From Epiperipatus broadwayi (Eukaryota; Onychophora; Udeonychophora; Euonychophora; Peripatidae), in the NCBI GenBank assembly GCA_028023455.1, contig JAQFVV010006208.1, forward strand, positions 11,862,984-11,926,983: a stretch of 64,000 nt of DNA. Direction: 5' to 3'. This document shows, one piece after another, positions 10,838 to 22,405 of this stretch. Each line of letters opens with the position of its first letter. Positions within the stretch are counted from its first letter, which is position 1. The position numbers were made by a program, and so were the translations under genes. Under the pieces are notes generated by a model. That model searched no databases. It was given only the letters and a program-made list of their open reading frames with translations, and was not told the DNA's origin.

Positions 10838-11802
10838 TATGAAGACAGCAAAAACAGAGGAGGAAGAAAAGAATTTAGAAGGATTATATATCTATTATAC
10901 TTGTATTCAAATAATTATTGTAAAAATGTATATAATTTTGGTTTTTGTTAATAAAGATTTTACTTAAAATAAAAAAAATACTATCATAAATTCTGCTGGT
11001 TGATAAATTGATGAAAGCAGTTGGCATGAATAAATAATAAATTTGCAGTCACTTTTTTAGCAACAAAAATTACTAATCATTTTGCTCCATACTTCTATAA
11101 AATCCCACTAGGTGGCTGTTTCCTATTCGTATATGATAGAATATATAGTAAAAATCATTGAAATTAATTTTCCTATATAAATAATCATATTTAAAGATAA
11201 TTAAGCCAAGTTTTTTTATTTCTTTATTTTTATAAATTATAACCAGGGCTTACTTAAAAACAAGTGGAATATCTATGTGGATCCATATTTTTATAAAATA
11301 TTCCAATAATTTTGAAGTTAATATTTTGCTATATTCAAAAGTTCTCTAGATGTCCCATCAGAATTCGCAGTCTGTTTTTTAATAAGATAACAGAAAATGT
11401 TTTAATCTCATTATTTTAGGTTAAATGTATGTGGACTAATATGATAAATATATCAATGGGTGCAATCTCAATTTTTTAATCATACGTCGTATAAAAGTAC
11501 GCCAAAATATTATACCCATCATTTCAAAATCATTTTTATTAAGATGTAAAAAGATTATTATTATTTTTCAGATCTAGATGTTACATTTAATACTTCAAAA
11601 ACATAACTAAAAAGATTTTAATAATCAGACTTTATTTTTTTTTATTTTTTTTTTGCAGTTTTAATTTCCCAACACTTCTTAAGACTTCTTGAAGCAAATA
11701 TTCTATTCTTTCATATTTCTATAATTTTATCAAGAAATCATTATGTTTTTTTTCTATTTAAATCATTAATTAATAAAACAGGCTATATTAGATAAATAAA
11801 TA
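10838..11802. other. AT-rich DNA, nothing recognised
   Basis: No gene and no shared repeat family is seen. Homopolymer T runs lie near 11632-11655. Confidence 0.45.
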
Positions 11803-12003
11803 TAGGGGATTTGAACTCAGACTTTCAAGCACTCTTTAACTATCTACACCATCTCATACAACTGATACACATGACTGCACACATGTAGAAAAGATAAACA
11901 ATCACCAATATACGTATTTCGTGCTAAACCAGCACTCATCAGTTGGTCCAGATTATCATCTCCCACACATATATATATAATCAGTGCTCAGTTTATATTA
12001 AGA
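11803..12003 (-). repeat. Family A repeat, copy A4 (truncated)
   Basis: It starts AGGGGATTTGAACTCAGACT, passes GTGCTAAACCAGCACTCATC and stops after CAGTGCTCAGTTTATATTAA. The inner third of the family is absent. Confidence 0.75.
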
Positions 12004-12743
12004 TTTCTGACATATTTTTTTTTAAAAATTTTAGATGATGTAAATTCCAAATTATCAATTTTCTTGTTTATCAAATGTTCGAATCTCGCATAAATGAAGA
12101 TCAATCTTATTACCAGTATGTTTGGATTGGATCTACTTTTTAACGTCATAGTTTTCATTTTAGTGCACTGAAGTATTATGTGCCTAACAACAGGTACACA
12201 CTCACATATATAGAAGTTGTTTCTATGATATGTGAACTTCAAACTATAACATAATTTAAATATTCCATTGCTTTGAAGTGACTACTTTATACTACTTTAT
12301 TTTTTTAACAACTTTTTCTTCTAATCAATCTATATGTTGACAAAAATTCAGTTCACAAGGCCAATATCTTTATTTGCAATAAATTTGGCCTGTAATTTAT
12401 TGCTTATATCAACCCATTCATTCAAGTCGCCATCAAAGGAAAAATATTAACCTTTTATTGGTGTAATAATATTATCCTAGAAAATAAAAGATTTCTTTCT
12501 CAGAAATTTATGAATATAATACCCGCTGATCAAACAGACTTAGATATTATTTAACATAAGAATTTTTAAAAGTGATTACCACTTTGTTGCTTCATTTAGA
12601 TACCAAATTAGATTTTACAGTCAATCCAATATGATTATGTAGTTCCTTTTCTCTAGAATATCTCTCCTTTATAAAAACATTCCTCTGCAAGATAAGTTTT
12701 ATTTAAAACAACTCTATCAATATTAAGGTTGCAATTTAATACA
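12004..12743. other. AT-rich DNA, nothing recognised
   Basis: An 84-codon open frame on the minus strand at 11988-12242 overlaps the end of repeat A4 and has no recognisable features, so it is not called. Confidence 0.4.
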
Positions 12744-12929
12744 AGTACCAAACTCCCCAAACAGTAGTGCCACCTAGAGCAAAAATTTGTAATCAATGGA
12801 TGCTAGACACTAGTCTGGTGTTGTTAGATGAGTAGGCACTAGATAGGGATTTTATGCACAAACCTTCCTGCATCCATTGATTACAAAGGTTTGCACTTGG
12901 TGACACTACTGTATGGAGAATTTGGTACT
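12744..12929. repeat. Family B foldback, copy B4
   Basis: Short palindrome ending AGTACC ... GGTACT, with CAGTAGTGCCACC and TGTAATCAATGGATGC mirrored at the right end. The centre keeps ACTAGTCTGG of the ribozyme-like part but the core before it is deleted. Confidence 0.75.
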
Positions 12930-13278
12930 CCTATTAACAGCATGTGTAAGCATATGAAATGGTCATCATGTGATGTTTTGAATTTCTTAGCTACATTTGT
13001 GTCTTGAAGATTCGGGATTAAGCAAAATTGGCATATTTCATATATTAATTTGGAATAAAACTTGAAATCTTTTTTTTATTACCACTGTTATCTTATATAT
13101 TACTACTATTAATATTATTTCAACTATTTTTACTGATTAAATTAAAAATCAATTGGGAAGGAAGAAGTAATAGATATTATAAAAAAGATCATTTTTACAG
13201 TTTTGAGTTCTTCCATATTTTGAAAAAAGATGGAGACAATAGAAGCAAAGAAATCTCTAACTAAACTTAATCAACTAG

Positions 13279-13387
13279 GTATTTATGGTACTAGTATCAT
13301 TGACAGTACCACATTGATACTAGTATCAGAGTACCAACAGCGCCATCTAGCAACCTGTACCATGGATGATACTAGTACCGTATTTAT
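13279..13387. mobile_element. 93-bp MITE with 14-bp TIRs and an 8-bp target-site duplication
   Basis: The element body is 13287-13379. Its termini GGTACTAGTATCAT (13287-13300) and ATGATACTAGTACC (13366-13379) are perfect inverted repeats. GTATTTAT occurs directly on both sides (13279-13286 and 13380-13387). An 8-bp duplication is typical of hAT and some other DNA transposon superfamilies. An internal repeat of GATACTAGTATC and the sequence AACAGCGCCATCTAGCA lie inside. Confidence 0.85.
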
Positions 13388-13947
13388 TTTCTGAATAAAA
13401 CTCCTGTTTCAAAACCAGAATCTGAACAAATAATTTTTGAATAGAATATCTTGGCAAGATCATAATACCCATACTGTTGATGCTTTCACAATTCAATAGG
13501 CTTTGACATACTGCATGCTTATATACTTGAATATATAAGTAAAGAAAGAAGATTGGAGATAATAAAGCTTGTATAAGTAGTGCAAGAAGACAATATATCA
13601 CTCAGACATGACTTTATAACGATACCCTTGACTAAAGACCATGAACTTAAAGAAATATAAATAAAAAGAAAAGGTGAGAAATAATACAGAGGATTAAACA
13701 GAATGTCGGTATGAAAAACAGTATTTAGCCCTTTATAAACTAGCTTTATCCTAAAAACAGCAATTTTCTTTATGTTAGAATCAAAACATAATTCACTTTT
13801 AATGAGCTGATATGTTATGCAATCAGTAAAAAAAAAGATGCTCCTAGACACACACTGCTTATTGATTATTTGCATATATACATATGAAAATTATTCAATA
13901 ACAAGTTTTAAATAAGCAAATAGTTTATACTTTGTGGCTAATTATGA
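13388..13947. other. AT-rich DNA with overlapping spurious frames
   Basis: Two overlapping minus-strand frames (84 and 118 codons; 13347-13601 and 13519-13875) are rich in Leu, Ile, Ser and Phe, as expected for AT-rich noncoding DNA. The first runs into the 93-bp MITE. No domain is recognised and no gene is called. Confidence 0.45.
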
Positions 13948-14380
13948 ATCAAAATATATAAAATGCGCTAACACGCACAAGCACACAAAGCTAAAAACAG
14001 TTCAGTTTTTGCGCAGCACCGTCCTTCAGCTGGGCATGATTGTCAACCGGGAAATCCAGTTGTGGTATGCAGAGAGCGGCATGATCTAAAAAGAAAGATA
14101 AAAGAAGCTTTCTTTATATCTAGAGATGGCGATGCCATCAATAGAAAAGACTCTTGCTACAAAATATCCAAGAAATGGAATGCATAATTATTTCATTTGC
14201 ATAAATTTGCATCACTCCAAGTCAAATTATTATATTTTGTAATACGGCTATGATTATGAGGGCTTGAACCTTGAAAGCGCTTAGCCATTTAATGAATAGA
14301 TATTAAAATAATATATATTTGCTTTATTTGTTCTTAGCTTTGTGTGCTTGTGTGTGTTAGCGCATTTTATATATTTTGAT
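13948..14380. mobile_element. 433-bp MITE with 47-bp terminal inverted repeats
   Basis: The left end (13948-13994, starting ATCAAAATATATAAAATGCG) is repeated inverted at 14334-14380 with a single mismatch (CACGCAC against CACACAC). The interior is less AT-rich and holds TTGAAAGCGCTTAGCC, a motif shared with the foldback at 19953-20230. No clear target duplication was found. No coding capacity. Confidence 0.85.
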
Positions 14381-15164
14381 AACAAGTTTTAAAATAACCA
14401 AAAGCTTAAAGTGAATATAAAATAATTATATGTAATTTTTATAAAATTAAAAAGTAAATATGAGTATAGGTATATAGGATAAAATAGCTTTTAGATATAT
14501 TTCAGAGCAAAGGCCATTTAAAAACCTCTCATAAAAAAGCAGTATTACGCTAATGGTTGATCAGACACCAGGAGAGGTCGTTTGAATAACTTTTCTAACT
14601 TGTTTTATTCTCTGGATAAGAATAACTAAGTATCCATTTACTGATCAATACTAGGATTGTTATGAACTAATGTCTAAAAAAGAAATGTTAAGTTTATCTA
14701 GAAGAGATTATAAAGATTCATTTAAATGTGAGTCTCCTCCTCTTTCTTCGACTATTGTCTATAGCATCATCTCTACATAAATACAATTTTACTAGAACAA
14801 TTTAATTATTCCTTTCTAATTAAATTCAAATATATAACTACTTCCTACTAAACAACAATAACACTTAATGTGGCAAATTATTTTAACAATTGAAGTTTTA
14901 TGGTAAATAAATAACAGTTATCATTCCTATAGTTTAACTAGATTACAAGATTTTATATTTTATCTTTCAGAAAAAATAATAAAAGGGCTTATACAAGAAT
15001 CTTCAATTATAACACAAGCAAATGAATCATTTATATTCTTAAGATTGTGCTCATATACCTTACATATATAGACGCAGGTATGTAATAAGCCTGTGTTTCA
15101 GTTATTACATAGTAGATATGTCTGCCCATCCCTTGTATATGAATTAAATGGATTATGTCTTGTA
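14381..15164. other. AT-rich DNA, nothing recognised
   Basis: No gene or known repeat of this window is seen. Confidence 0.4.
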
Positions 15165-15505
15165 CATGAGGAGTCAGATTGACCATAGGTCAACATGGGT
15201 GTGACAAGAATCTCAGCCTCAGGGTGGCCTTTCAGCATTCCATCATCAGATTTTCAATTGGATGGATGGTTGAAAAGTTGGAGTGTGGAGTAGATTGAAG
15301 CCTGTCCATTAAAGTATGAAAATTAGCTATCTTAATATATATCTGAGCACTTATAGCATATATGTGCAGAGATAGTAATCTGGATCAACTGATGATTACT
15401 GGTTTAGCATGAAATACGATTATTGGTGATTATTTATCTTTTCACCGTATATGTGTTCAAGTGTATCAGTGTTATGAGATAGAGTGGATAGTGGTGGGTA
15501 GTCAT
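15165..15505 (+). repeat. Family A repeat, copy A5 (long form)
   Basis: It has more of the inner part than most copies: AGGTCAACATGGGTGTGACA, CAGCATTCCATCATCAGATT, AGATTGAAGCCTGTCCATTA, CTGGTTTAGCATGAAATACG and AGTGTATCAGTGTTATGAGA. The terminal B-box-like block is missing. Confidence 0.75.
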
Positions 15506-15999
15506 ATACCCTATATATTATATAAAATTATAGATCAATTATTGATTTAGTTATATATACTTTTTGCATAAAACAAATTAATACAAAAAACATTTTTAAA
15601 AAAAGAGATTTGGGATTTTTTAGTCTTAAATCTTGACAGTAAATAATCACAAACTTTTTTTTTTTAAAAAAAAAAAAAAGCAGAAGGATGTACTTTTATA
15701 TACATAATTAGTCTTCTTTCAAAATTAAAGCTACAAATAGAAAAAACATATTTAACTTAAACAGTTAAACCTGTGTTTCATTATTTAAACTAAAACTTTA
15801 ATGGGAAAAATACAAAATTAAAAAAAAAAAAAAACTACAACGTTGCTTTTTAAGAGTAAGTATATATATATGGATATCATTTATCCAGATAAATTGGCAA
15901 ACTATAGAATATAATATGACGAAACCTTGTATGCATATTGCATTAGAATAATCATTAAACATTTTTTGTTTTCCATTTATTTATAATACTAACTTATAT
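15506..15999. other. AT-rich spacer with A/T homopolymers
   Basis: Runs of T followed by A near 15654-15680 and an A run near 15820-15833. Nothing else is recognised. Confidence 0.45.
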
Positions 16000-16345
16000 A
16001 TAAGGGATTCGAACTCAGACTTTCACACGACCCTCAACTCTCCATGCCATCGTATATTGCTGACCTAACTGATCACACACAGGTTGAAAAGGTAATTAAC
16101 CACCAATATATGTATTCCATGCTAAACCAGCACTCATTAATTGGTCCAAATTACCATTTCCACACATATATACAATCAGTGCTCAGATTTATATTAAGAT
16201 AGCCAATCTTCTTACTTTAATGGACCTCCTACAATTCTTTAGCCATCCATTTCATTGAAAATATGATGATGGACCTTTCGAAGCCCATGTTAGGCCAAGT
16301 TGTCATCCTACCTTGATGTTAGTCATTCTGACCCCTCATTTTTTT
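16000..16345 (-). repeat. Family A repeat, copy A6 (near full length)
   Basis: It starts AAGGGATTCGAACTCAGACT, passes GCTAAACCAGCACTCATTAA, CAATCAGTGCTCAG, CTTTAATGGACCTCCTACAA and AAAATATGATGATGGACCTT, and ends around GTTGTCATCCTACCTTGATG. It is the mirror orientation of A5, less than 1 kb away. Confidence 0.75.
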
Positions 16346-17528
16346 GGCAATGGTATCAATTCATTCACAACAGTACTTCCACCCTTTACTGTGGTTCTTT
16401 TCTTTGCTGGATAGTTAACAGTTGTATGATTGAATAAAGCTTGAATTTATTAACAATTAGGCTGCTATGTCAGTTCCAAAATATACAACAGCAACCCTAT
16501 CTCATTTGGAAAAATTGTGAAATTTGACCTCCCTCCTCGCAATAGATTGATTTTTTTATTAGTGTAATTTTACATTGCAACATATTAATGGTAAGAATAA
16601 CAGGTCAGTACTATATTTAATTTAAATTTCTTTAATCTTATATTTTTGTTTACTTAAAACAAATTTCATTTATAATAACATCAATAGGAAAAAAAAAGAA
16701 AAAAAAAACAACAATTATAGTTATTACATCCAATGAAAGTTGTGATCGCTAAAATAATATTGTATTAGACTGAACTTAAAAATTAATAAAGATAGTATTA
16801 ATTAATTCTATTTATTTAAATAAAAGTTAAGATTGCAGGCAGCACCAAATTGAACTACAAAATCCTGTCGCAACAGATTGCTAGCAAGTGAAGATAGCTA
16901 AGTGACATTGGGAGCAGATTGTCTTTGCTCGCCATAACCTATTCTAATATCTCAATATATAAAACTGCATTATAAATATTAATGAGATAAAATATTATAA
17001 GTTTAAATATAAAGAAATATCCTGCTAATATTACGATTTAAATTAGACTGTGATGTCATGAAATAATGCTGGCATAACTACTCCAAACGCAAATTAATTT
17101 CAAATATAAATCATTTTGAATTGAAATTACTTCAAAATCAACTTGAGGTATAACAAATATACATTATATTTAATTTTTATTTGAAAAGAATTATAATATT
17201 ATAAACAATAATATCAGCTTCATACAAATTTTTAAATCTTGAATTAAATTTACATTTAACTTTTTAAATTTGTTAACAAATATTCTTTATCGGTAATTAA
17301 TCAAGCTAGAGTTATTATCACATGAAGGAAACACGGGTATTTCATGACAGCTCTATATCGTAAAAATCAAAAATATTAAGAAAATAAATACATGTAAGTA
17401 CTATTTATGTTTCATACATATTTAAATGTCTTTTTCTCAATAAAACATTTCAAAAATATTTCAAATCCACGAGAATCTATATGATATATATTAAAATATT
17501 AATTCTGATGCCCGTTTTCCTTCAAAAT
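16346..17528. other. AT-rich DNA, nothing recognised
   Basis: A slightly less AT-rich patch at about 16330-16560 and another at 16835-16935 show no open frame or family that I recognise. Confidence 0.4.
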
Positions 17529-18028
17529 AATGTAAAATTCAACTTGATATATATTAAATAATTCAACTTATTCTGTTAGAAATACTTTCGACTATATTTC
17601 TTTTAATTTTTGTCTACTATATAATGATATAACGTTGAATAATCAAAACTAGACATTTTATAACTCCCATAATTCTATTCACTTTTCCCACAATTCTGTT
17701 ATTTTAATGTTTGATAATTGATGATGCACTAATACTTGACGATTCCTCTAAATTAATATAGTTTCTTTTATTTTTCATTTATTGGGGCAATGTTCAATTT
17801 GTATAATTTTTATATCAATCATCAAACATTAATATGACAGAATTGTGGGGGAACTGAATAGAATTATGGGAGGTATAAAATAAAGTTTCATTTTGATCAC
17901 TGAATGTTATATCATTACACAGTTGTCAAACACTAAAAGAAATATAGTCTGAAAGTACTTCTAACAGAATAAATTTAATTATATGAATATCACTGTATTT
18001 AATATATATCAACGTGAATTTTATTACA
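17529..18028. repeat. Foldback element, about 0.5 kb
   Basis: The left arm (from AATGTAAAATTCAACTTGAT through TTATTCTGTTAGAAATACTT and ACTCCCATAATTCTATTCA to about 17722) is mirrored at about 17823-18028. Centre about 100 bp. The arms are diverged with small indels, so it is an old copy. No coding capacity. Confidence 0.8.
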
Positions 18029-18179
18029 TATATAGGATTAAGGTGATGCTCATATATGTTTAGAAAGTTGATTAATTTATGATGAAAATTGTGGGGAAAA
18101 TGTTAATGACAGTAGCATATAGTGCATATACTACATACAGTATTTATTATGGTAAATAAACTTTATTAATTAAGTTAAT

Positions 18180-18380
18180 AAACATCACATGACCACCATC
18201 TCTTATGCTTGTGTATAACTGTTGTTAAGGCTCCTCACTGATGAAGGCCACAGCCAGAAACTAGTCTAGGGATGTTGGATGAGTAAGCACTAGATGGGAA
18301 TTTTATGCACAAGCATTCTGGCATCCATTGATTAATCTAGCTTGCTGTGTTTGGCATATGTATAGTGAGTTTTGATTAAG
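18180..18380 (+). repeat. Family B, copy B5 (left arm mostly deleted)
   Basis: ACATCACATGACCACCATCT of the left outer end joins directly to the right arm at GCTCCTCACTGATGAAGGCC, which continues through GATGAGTAAGCACTAGATGG to a diverged right end. Confidence 0.75.
18232..18272 (+). ncRNA. Hammerhead-like motif with intact core (B5)
   Basis: Core CUGAUGA is intact at 18238-18244. Stem II is GGC/GCC around CACA with A opposite A at its base. GAA, ACU/AGU and C17 (18266) follow. Stem I UCCUCA/UAGGGA has one C-A mismatch. A type I hammerhead with a 3-bp palindromic stem III would be expected to work as a dimer or in a concatemer. Confidence 0.55.
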
Positions 18381-18611
18381 TCATGTATTTTGACCTATAT
18401 ACTTTACTGCAATGGTATAATGGCAAATTCATAAGCATACAATCCATGGATTTTACCAATTCTGCCAAATTTTAATCTTCCAACTTTACATTAACCCAGG
18501 GCTACAAAGTCATTTGATTATTTATTAATTTTTAATATATATATAATTTTTTAAAAAAAAGGTGACATGGCTGAAATAAAAAGATTCAATCAAGTCAAAA
18601 TGTGTATTAGT

Positions 18612-18687
18612 AGTTGAACAAGGCAAAACTCTCCATACAGTATGTGCTAGTGTAAGAGATGGTGATCATGTGATGTATTAGAAGTTA
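18612..18687. repeat. Family B, copy B6 (both ends joined)
   Basis: AACAAGGCAAAACTCTCCAT of one end joins directly to the opposite end TGCTAGTGTAAGAGATGGTG and ATCATGTGATGTATT. The entire interior is deleted, leaving a solo-end scar. Confidence 0.75.
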
Positions 18688-18958
18688 AGAACATAGTATC
18701 TATAACCACATATTTGAAGTATTCTAGTAGAAATAATTATTTCTATAATTTTAAAATTGTGATAAGTAAAAAATGAAGTAATAAAAAATAAAAGGAATAA
18801 TAGATATATTTTATTTTTAACAAAATTTAAAGTCTAAATTTAAGATTTAAAAAATTGGAAATATTATTAATCTAATAAAAATGGTTAATCATTATTTGCA
18901 TGTTAATTGAAGAATAATTGTTATAAATAATCCTGATTAAACTTATGACACTTCTAAA
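18688..18958. other. AT-rich spacer
   Basis: Nothing recognised. Confidence 0.4.
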
Positions 18959-19730
18959 TTAACTCTTTGCATGATCGATTCGTTTAAAAGTGAGGTGGCT
19001 TGATGTCACTCTAAATTGGTCACTTTTTGTACTACGATTACGATTTTGTGCTTGTTTTAAAGAGTAAAAAAAGTTCTGTAAGATGCTGCCCTTTCTTGAA
19101 TTATTTTACAAGTAAAAAAATCAATAAAAATGATGTTATATGTCAAACAAAGAAAAAATAATGCCTCTTCTGAAATCTGATTGGATAATTAAATTTTGTT
19201 AACAAAGAAAATGGCTGCCAAAAAGTAAAGAGTTACGATCTGTTTTTGTTTTATTTCGAAAATGATAAACAAATGTTTTAGACCAGTTTAACAGTATTTT
19301 TTGACAAATTATAAATTATTTTGATAAAATATGCTAAAAATGAATATTATTTTAGAAAAATAATTAAGATTTTAGCAAGAATTATTTATTTATTGCAACA
19401 TACTTATCGCAACATAAAATTGGGAAGAAATCATGATGTCAGCAAATCTTTTTGGTTGGCGATTGACGTTCCTTTCAATTTCGGCTGCTAGCAAATATTT
19501 TTCAAATTATAAATCAAAATTTATTTTTGAAAAAACTTTCGTTCACTTTCATAATCTGACAAATTATTAATATACTTTTTACAAATGAAACTAAAGTGAA
19601 TATAATATTAAAAGAAGAATATATTTTGACAATTGACTTTGTTAATTGACACTTCAGCTTGTGAATTGGCAAATTAAAAGTTTTGACTTTTATCTCACTC
19701 GGACAATAATATAATTAGCAGTTTTTGTAA
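18959..19730 (+). mobile_element. piggyBac-like nonautonomous element, copy 1
   Basis: The left end is TTAA followed by CTCTTTGCATGATCG. The interior matches 28878-29617 in reverse complement along its whole length, with shared blocks such as GACAAATTATAAATTATTTT and CTTTAGTTTCATTTG (complement). The right end is diverged but aligns with the other copy's TTGCGC end. TTAA targets and CYYTTTGCRY-type tips are typical of piggyBac-like elements. No transposase reading frame is visible. Confidence 0.75.
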
Positions 19731-19952
19731 ACATATGTAATTCAAATAAATAAATGCAAAGCAATGATAAAAATCTAATAGGGGGGGGGTGATGGCTCAG
19801 TTTAACCTATTCATTATCAATTCCTTCCACTCTTTTTTGAAAGATCTTAATGAGAACTTACAATCATATTTGCAATATTTTGTTTTTACAATTAAATCTT
19901 AATTCTATGTCATATGTTGATAATCTTACCATTATTTATTATAATATAAGTT
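19731..19952. other. AT-rich spacer with a G run
   Basis: A run of nine G at about 19781-19789. Nothing else is recognised. Confidence 0.4.
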
Positions 19953-20230
19953 TAAAATGTATATAGTGAAATTAAATTCTTCATTGTAATAATTATTTCT
20001 TAAGGCTAAGCACTTTTAGAGCTTTCATCTGCATTTTCATAGCCTTCAACTATAATAATTTATGCAAATCTATGCAAGCTCATTTGATGGACAATATAAA
20101 TGAGCTTGCATAGATTTGTGTAAATTATTATAGTTGAAGGCTATGAATATGGAGATGAAAACTCTGAAAGCGCTTAGCCTTAAGAAATAATTATTACAAC
20201 AAAGAATTTAATTTCACTATATACATTTTA
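19953..20230. repeat. Foldback element, about 280 bp
   Basis: Arms of about 120 bp: AATAATTATTTCTTAAGGCT, CATAGCCTTCAACTATAATA and TGCAAGCTCATTT on the left are mirrored on the right. The loop is about 20 bp. The right arm contains AAAGCGCTTAGCC, also found in the 433-bp MITE at 13948-14380. Confidence 0.85.
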
Positions 20231-21435
20231 AAGCGTATTAAATCTTACATAGTTGTTAATGGTGAAGAAAAATCTGAAATTATAATATAAATTAATAAAT
20301 AAAAGGCAATTTAAAAGTTAATATTTGAACTTTACAAAATAGAAAATTAAGTACTAAATTGAATACTTAATTTTAACAATGGCACTTTTCGTTATTGGAT
20401 TATAATTTTGTCTATTCATAAAAATTACAAAACAAATTATTTCTTATGCCACTACTGAAAACACTTGTCACTCTGGGCCTTAAGGCATCTTAAGTCATCT
20501 TAGTTATTTCACTATGCTATATACTTGTGATCTGGCCAATATCCTATTCCAGAGGATATACAGTGTTAAAGGTTTGTATCCAAAATAGAAATTAATTTTA
20601 ATTGAGACATTATAAAAAAATGAAAATATATTTTAAAAGTAAAAATTATACTTATTTTAATTAAAATCCCATAAAAAATTTTTTTATTGTCAATTACAAA
20701 AGAAATTAATTATTGTTAACCTGTAAAAACAACATCAATCCACATTTATTACTAATAAATTTTACAACTTGTCTTAAAAACAAATATTTTGTAATAAAAT
20801 CTAACTATAATAAAGTATTTTATTTTATTATTTAAAATAGATACTTTGCAAATATATTGTATAAATAAGCTTAATCATGTAAATAAATTACTGAAAATTA
20901 CAATTTTTCTTTTTGGAATACTAAAACAGAACATACATTTAAAATTATCTTACGGCCAAATAATTTACCATTCAGTGATACCCAGGCATTGTTGGCCTGC
21001 CCTCATATTTAAATTTTGTATGATGTCTACAATATCAATATTTTCAGTTGTTTTTTGTTAATTAATAATTTTTAAATTGTCCTTCTAGTGCTAGGACACT
21101 AGGATAAGAAAAGCTTAGTATTTACTTAATTCTAATTGAACTTTGCACTTTTGATATCTTCTTGGTATCAAATTCACAGCACTGAATAAGGGATAGGAGG
21201 ATGGTATATATAAATATAGTATACATTAATTTAAATTTATTCAAAGGATTTCAGTAGATTAAATAGCCCACTTTTTTGAAAGGGGGGAACAGGATTCCTT
21301 TTTGTTATGAAGAGTTGGAGTCATTGGCAATGTGCTCTGCCTCCTTAATCTAGCATTTGGGATCATTTCTTTCAATAGACATGATGGTTGTTGCTACGGG
21401 CTCAAATGCATGGACAAGTATATTTTGGTGTTGAA
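20231..21435. other. AT-rich DNA, nothing recognised
   Basis: The stretch 21270-21435 just before the minisatellite is less AT-rich (for example AGTCATTGGCAATGTGCTCT) and may belong to its parent sequence, but no protein is recognised. Confidence 0.4.
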
Positions 21436-22338
21436 GGAATATGGATCAGTATTCTGGATTGGTTCTGGCCCTTTTGTGTAGGTATTGGTGTTGTGATAGC
21501 CTTGTGGTGAGACTGTCATGTGATTCTCCATAGTAGATGACATTGGAATATGGATTAGTATTCTGGATTGGTTCTGGCCCTTTTGTGTAGGTATTGGTGT
21601 TGTGATAGCCTTGTGGTGAGACTGTCATGTGATTCTCCATAGTAGATGACATTGGAATATGGATTAGTATTCTGGATTGGTTCTGGCCCTTTTGTGTAGG
21701 TATTGGTGTTGTGATAGCCTTGTGGTGAGACTGTCATGTGGTTCTCCATAGTAGATGACATTGGAATATGGATTAGTATTCTGGATTGGTTCTGGCCCTT
21801 TTGTGTAGGTATTGGTGTTGTGAAAGCCTTGTGGTGAGACTGTCATGTGATTCTCCATAGTAGATGACATTGGAATATGGATTAGTATTCTGGATTGGTT
21901 CTGGCCCTTTTGTGTAGGTATTGGTGTTGTGATAGCCTTGTGGTGAGACTCGTGTGATTCTCCATAGTAGATGACATTGGAATATGGATTAGTATTCTGG
22001 ATTGGTTCTGGCCCTTTTGTGTAGGTATTGGTGTTGTGAAAGCCTTGTGGTGAGACTGTCATGTGATTCTCCATAGTAGATGACATTGGAATATGGATCA
22101 GTATTCTGGATTGGTTTGGGCCCTTTTGTATTGGTATTGGTGTTGTGATAGCCTTGTGGTGAGACTGTCATGTGATTCTCCATAGTAGATGACATTGGAA
22201 TATGGATCAGTATTCTGGATTGGTTCTGGCCCTTTTGTGTAGGTATTGGTGTTGTGAAAGCCTTGTGATGAGACTGTCATGTGATTCTCCATAGTAGATG
22301 ACATTGGAATATGGATTAGTATTCTGGATTGGTTTGGG
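21436..22338. repeat. 109-bp minisatellite, eight full units plus a partial ninth
   Basis: Units start at 21436, 21545, 21654, 21763, 21872, 21979, 22088, 22197 and a partial at 22306. The fifth unit is 107 bp because of a 2-bp loss in GACTGTCATG. Units differ at few sites, such as GATTAG/GATCAG, GTGATAGCC/GTGAAAGCC and GGTTCTGGCCC/GGTTTGGGCCC. Since 109 is not a multiple of 3, the minus-strand open frames here shift with every unit and are not a protein. The array ends in a tRNA-like sequence. Confidence 0.95.
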
Positions 22339-22405
22339 CCTAGTGGTTAGCATAGCTGCTTTCCAAGCAGTTGTCCTGGGTTTGCTTCCCAGCTGACGCT
22401 TTGAT
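22336..22405 (+). pseudogene. tRNA-Gly(TCC)-like pseudogene or SINE head
   Basis: TAGTGGTTAGCATAG matches a tRNA D arm/A box. The anticodon arm GCTGC-TTTCCAA-GCAGT carries TCC. CTGGG-TTTGCTT-CCCAG forms a T arm whose loop departs from TTCRANY. The 3' acceptor strand CTGACGC has no partner because the 5' acceptor is replaced by minisatellite sequence. An A-rich tail follows (about 22408-22435). The right half resembles the SINE family F body. Not a working tRNA gene. Confidence 0.65.

Noticed and set aside
22336-22405. Functional tRNA-Gly gene
   Set aside because: The 5' acceptor strand is missing, the T loop departs from TTCRANY, and an A-rich tail follows, as in a retroposed copy.
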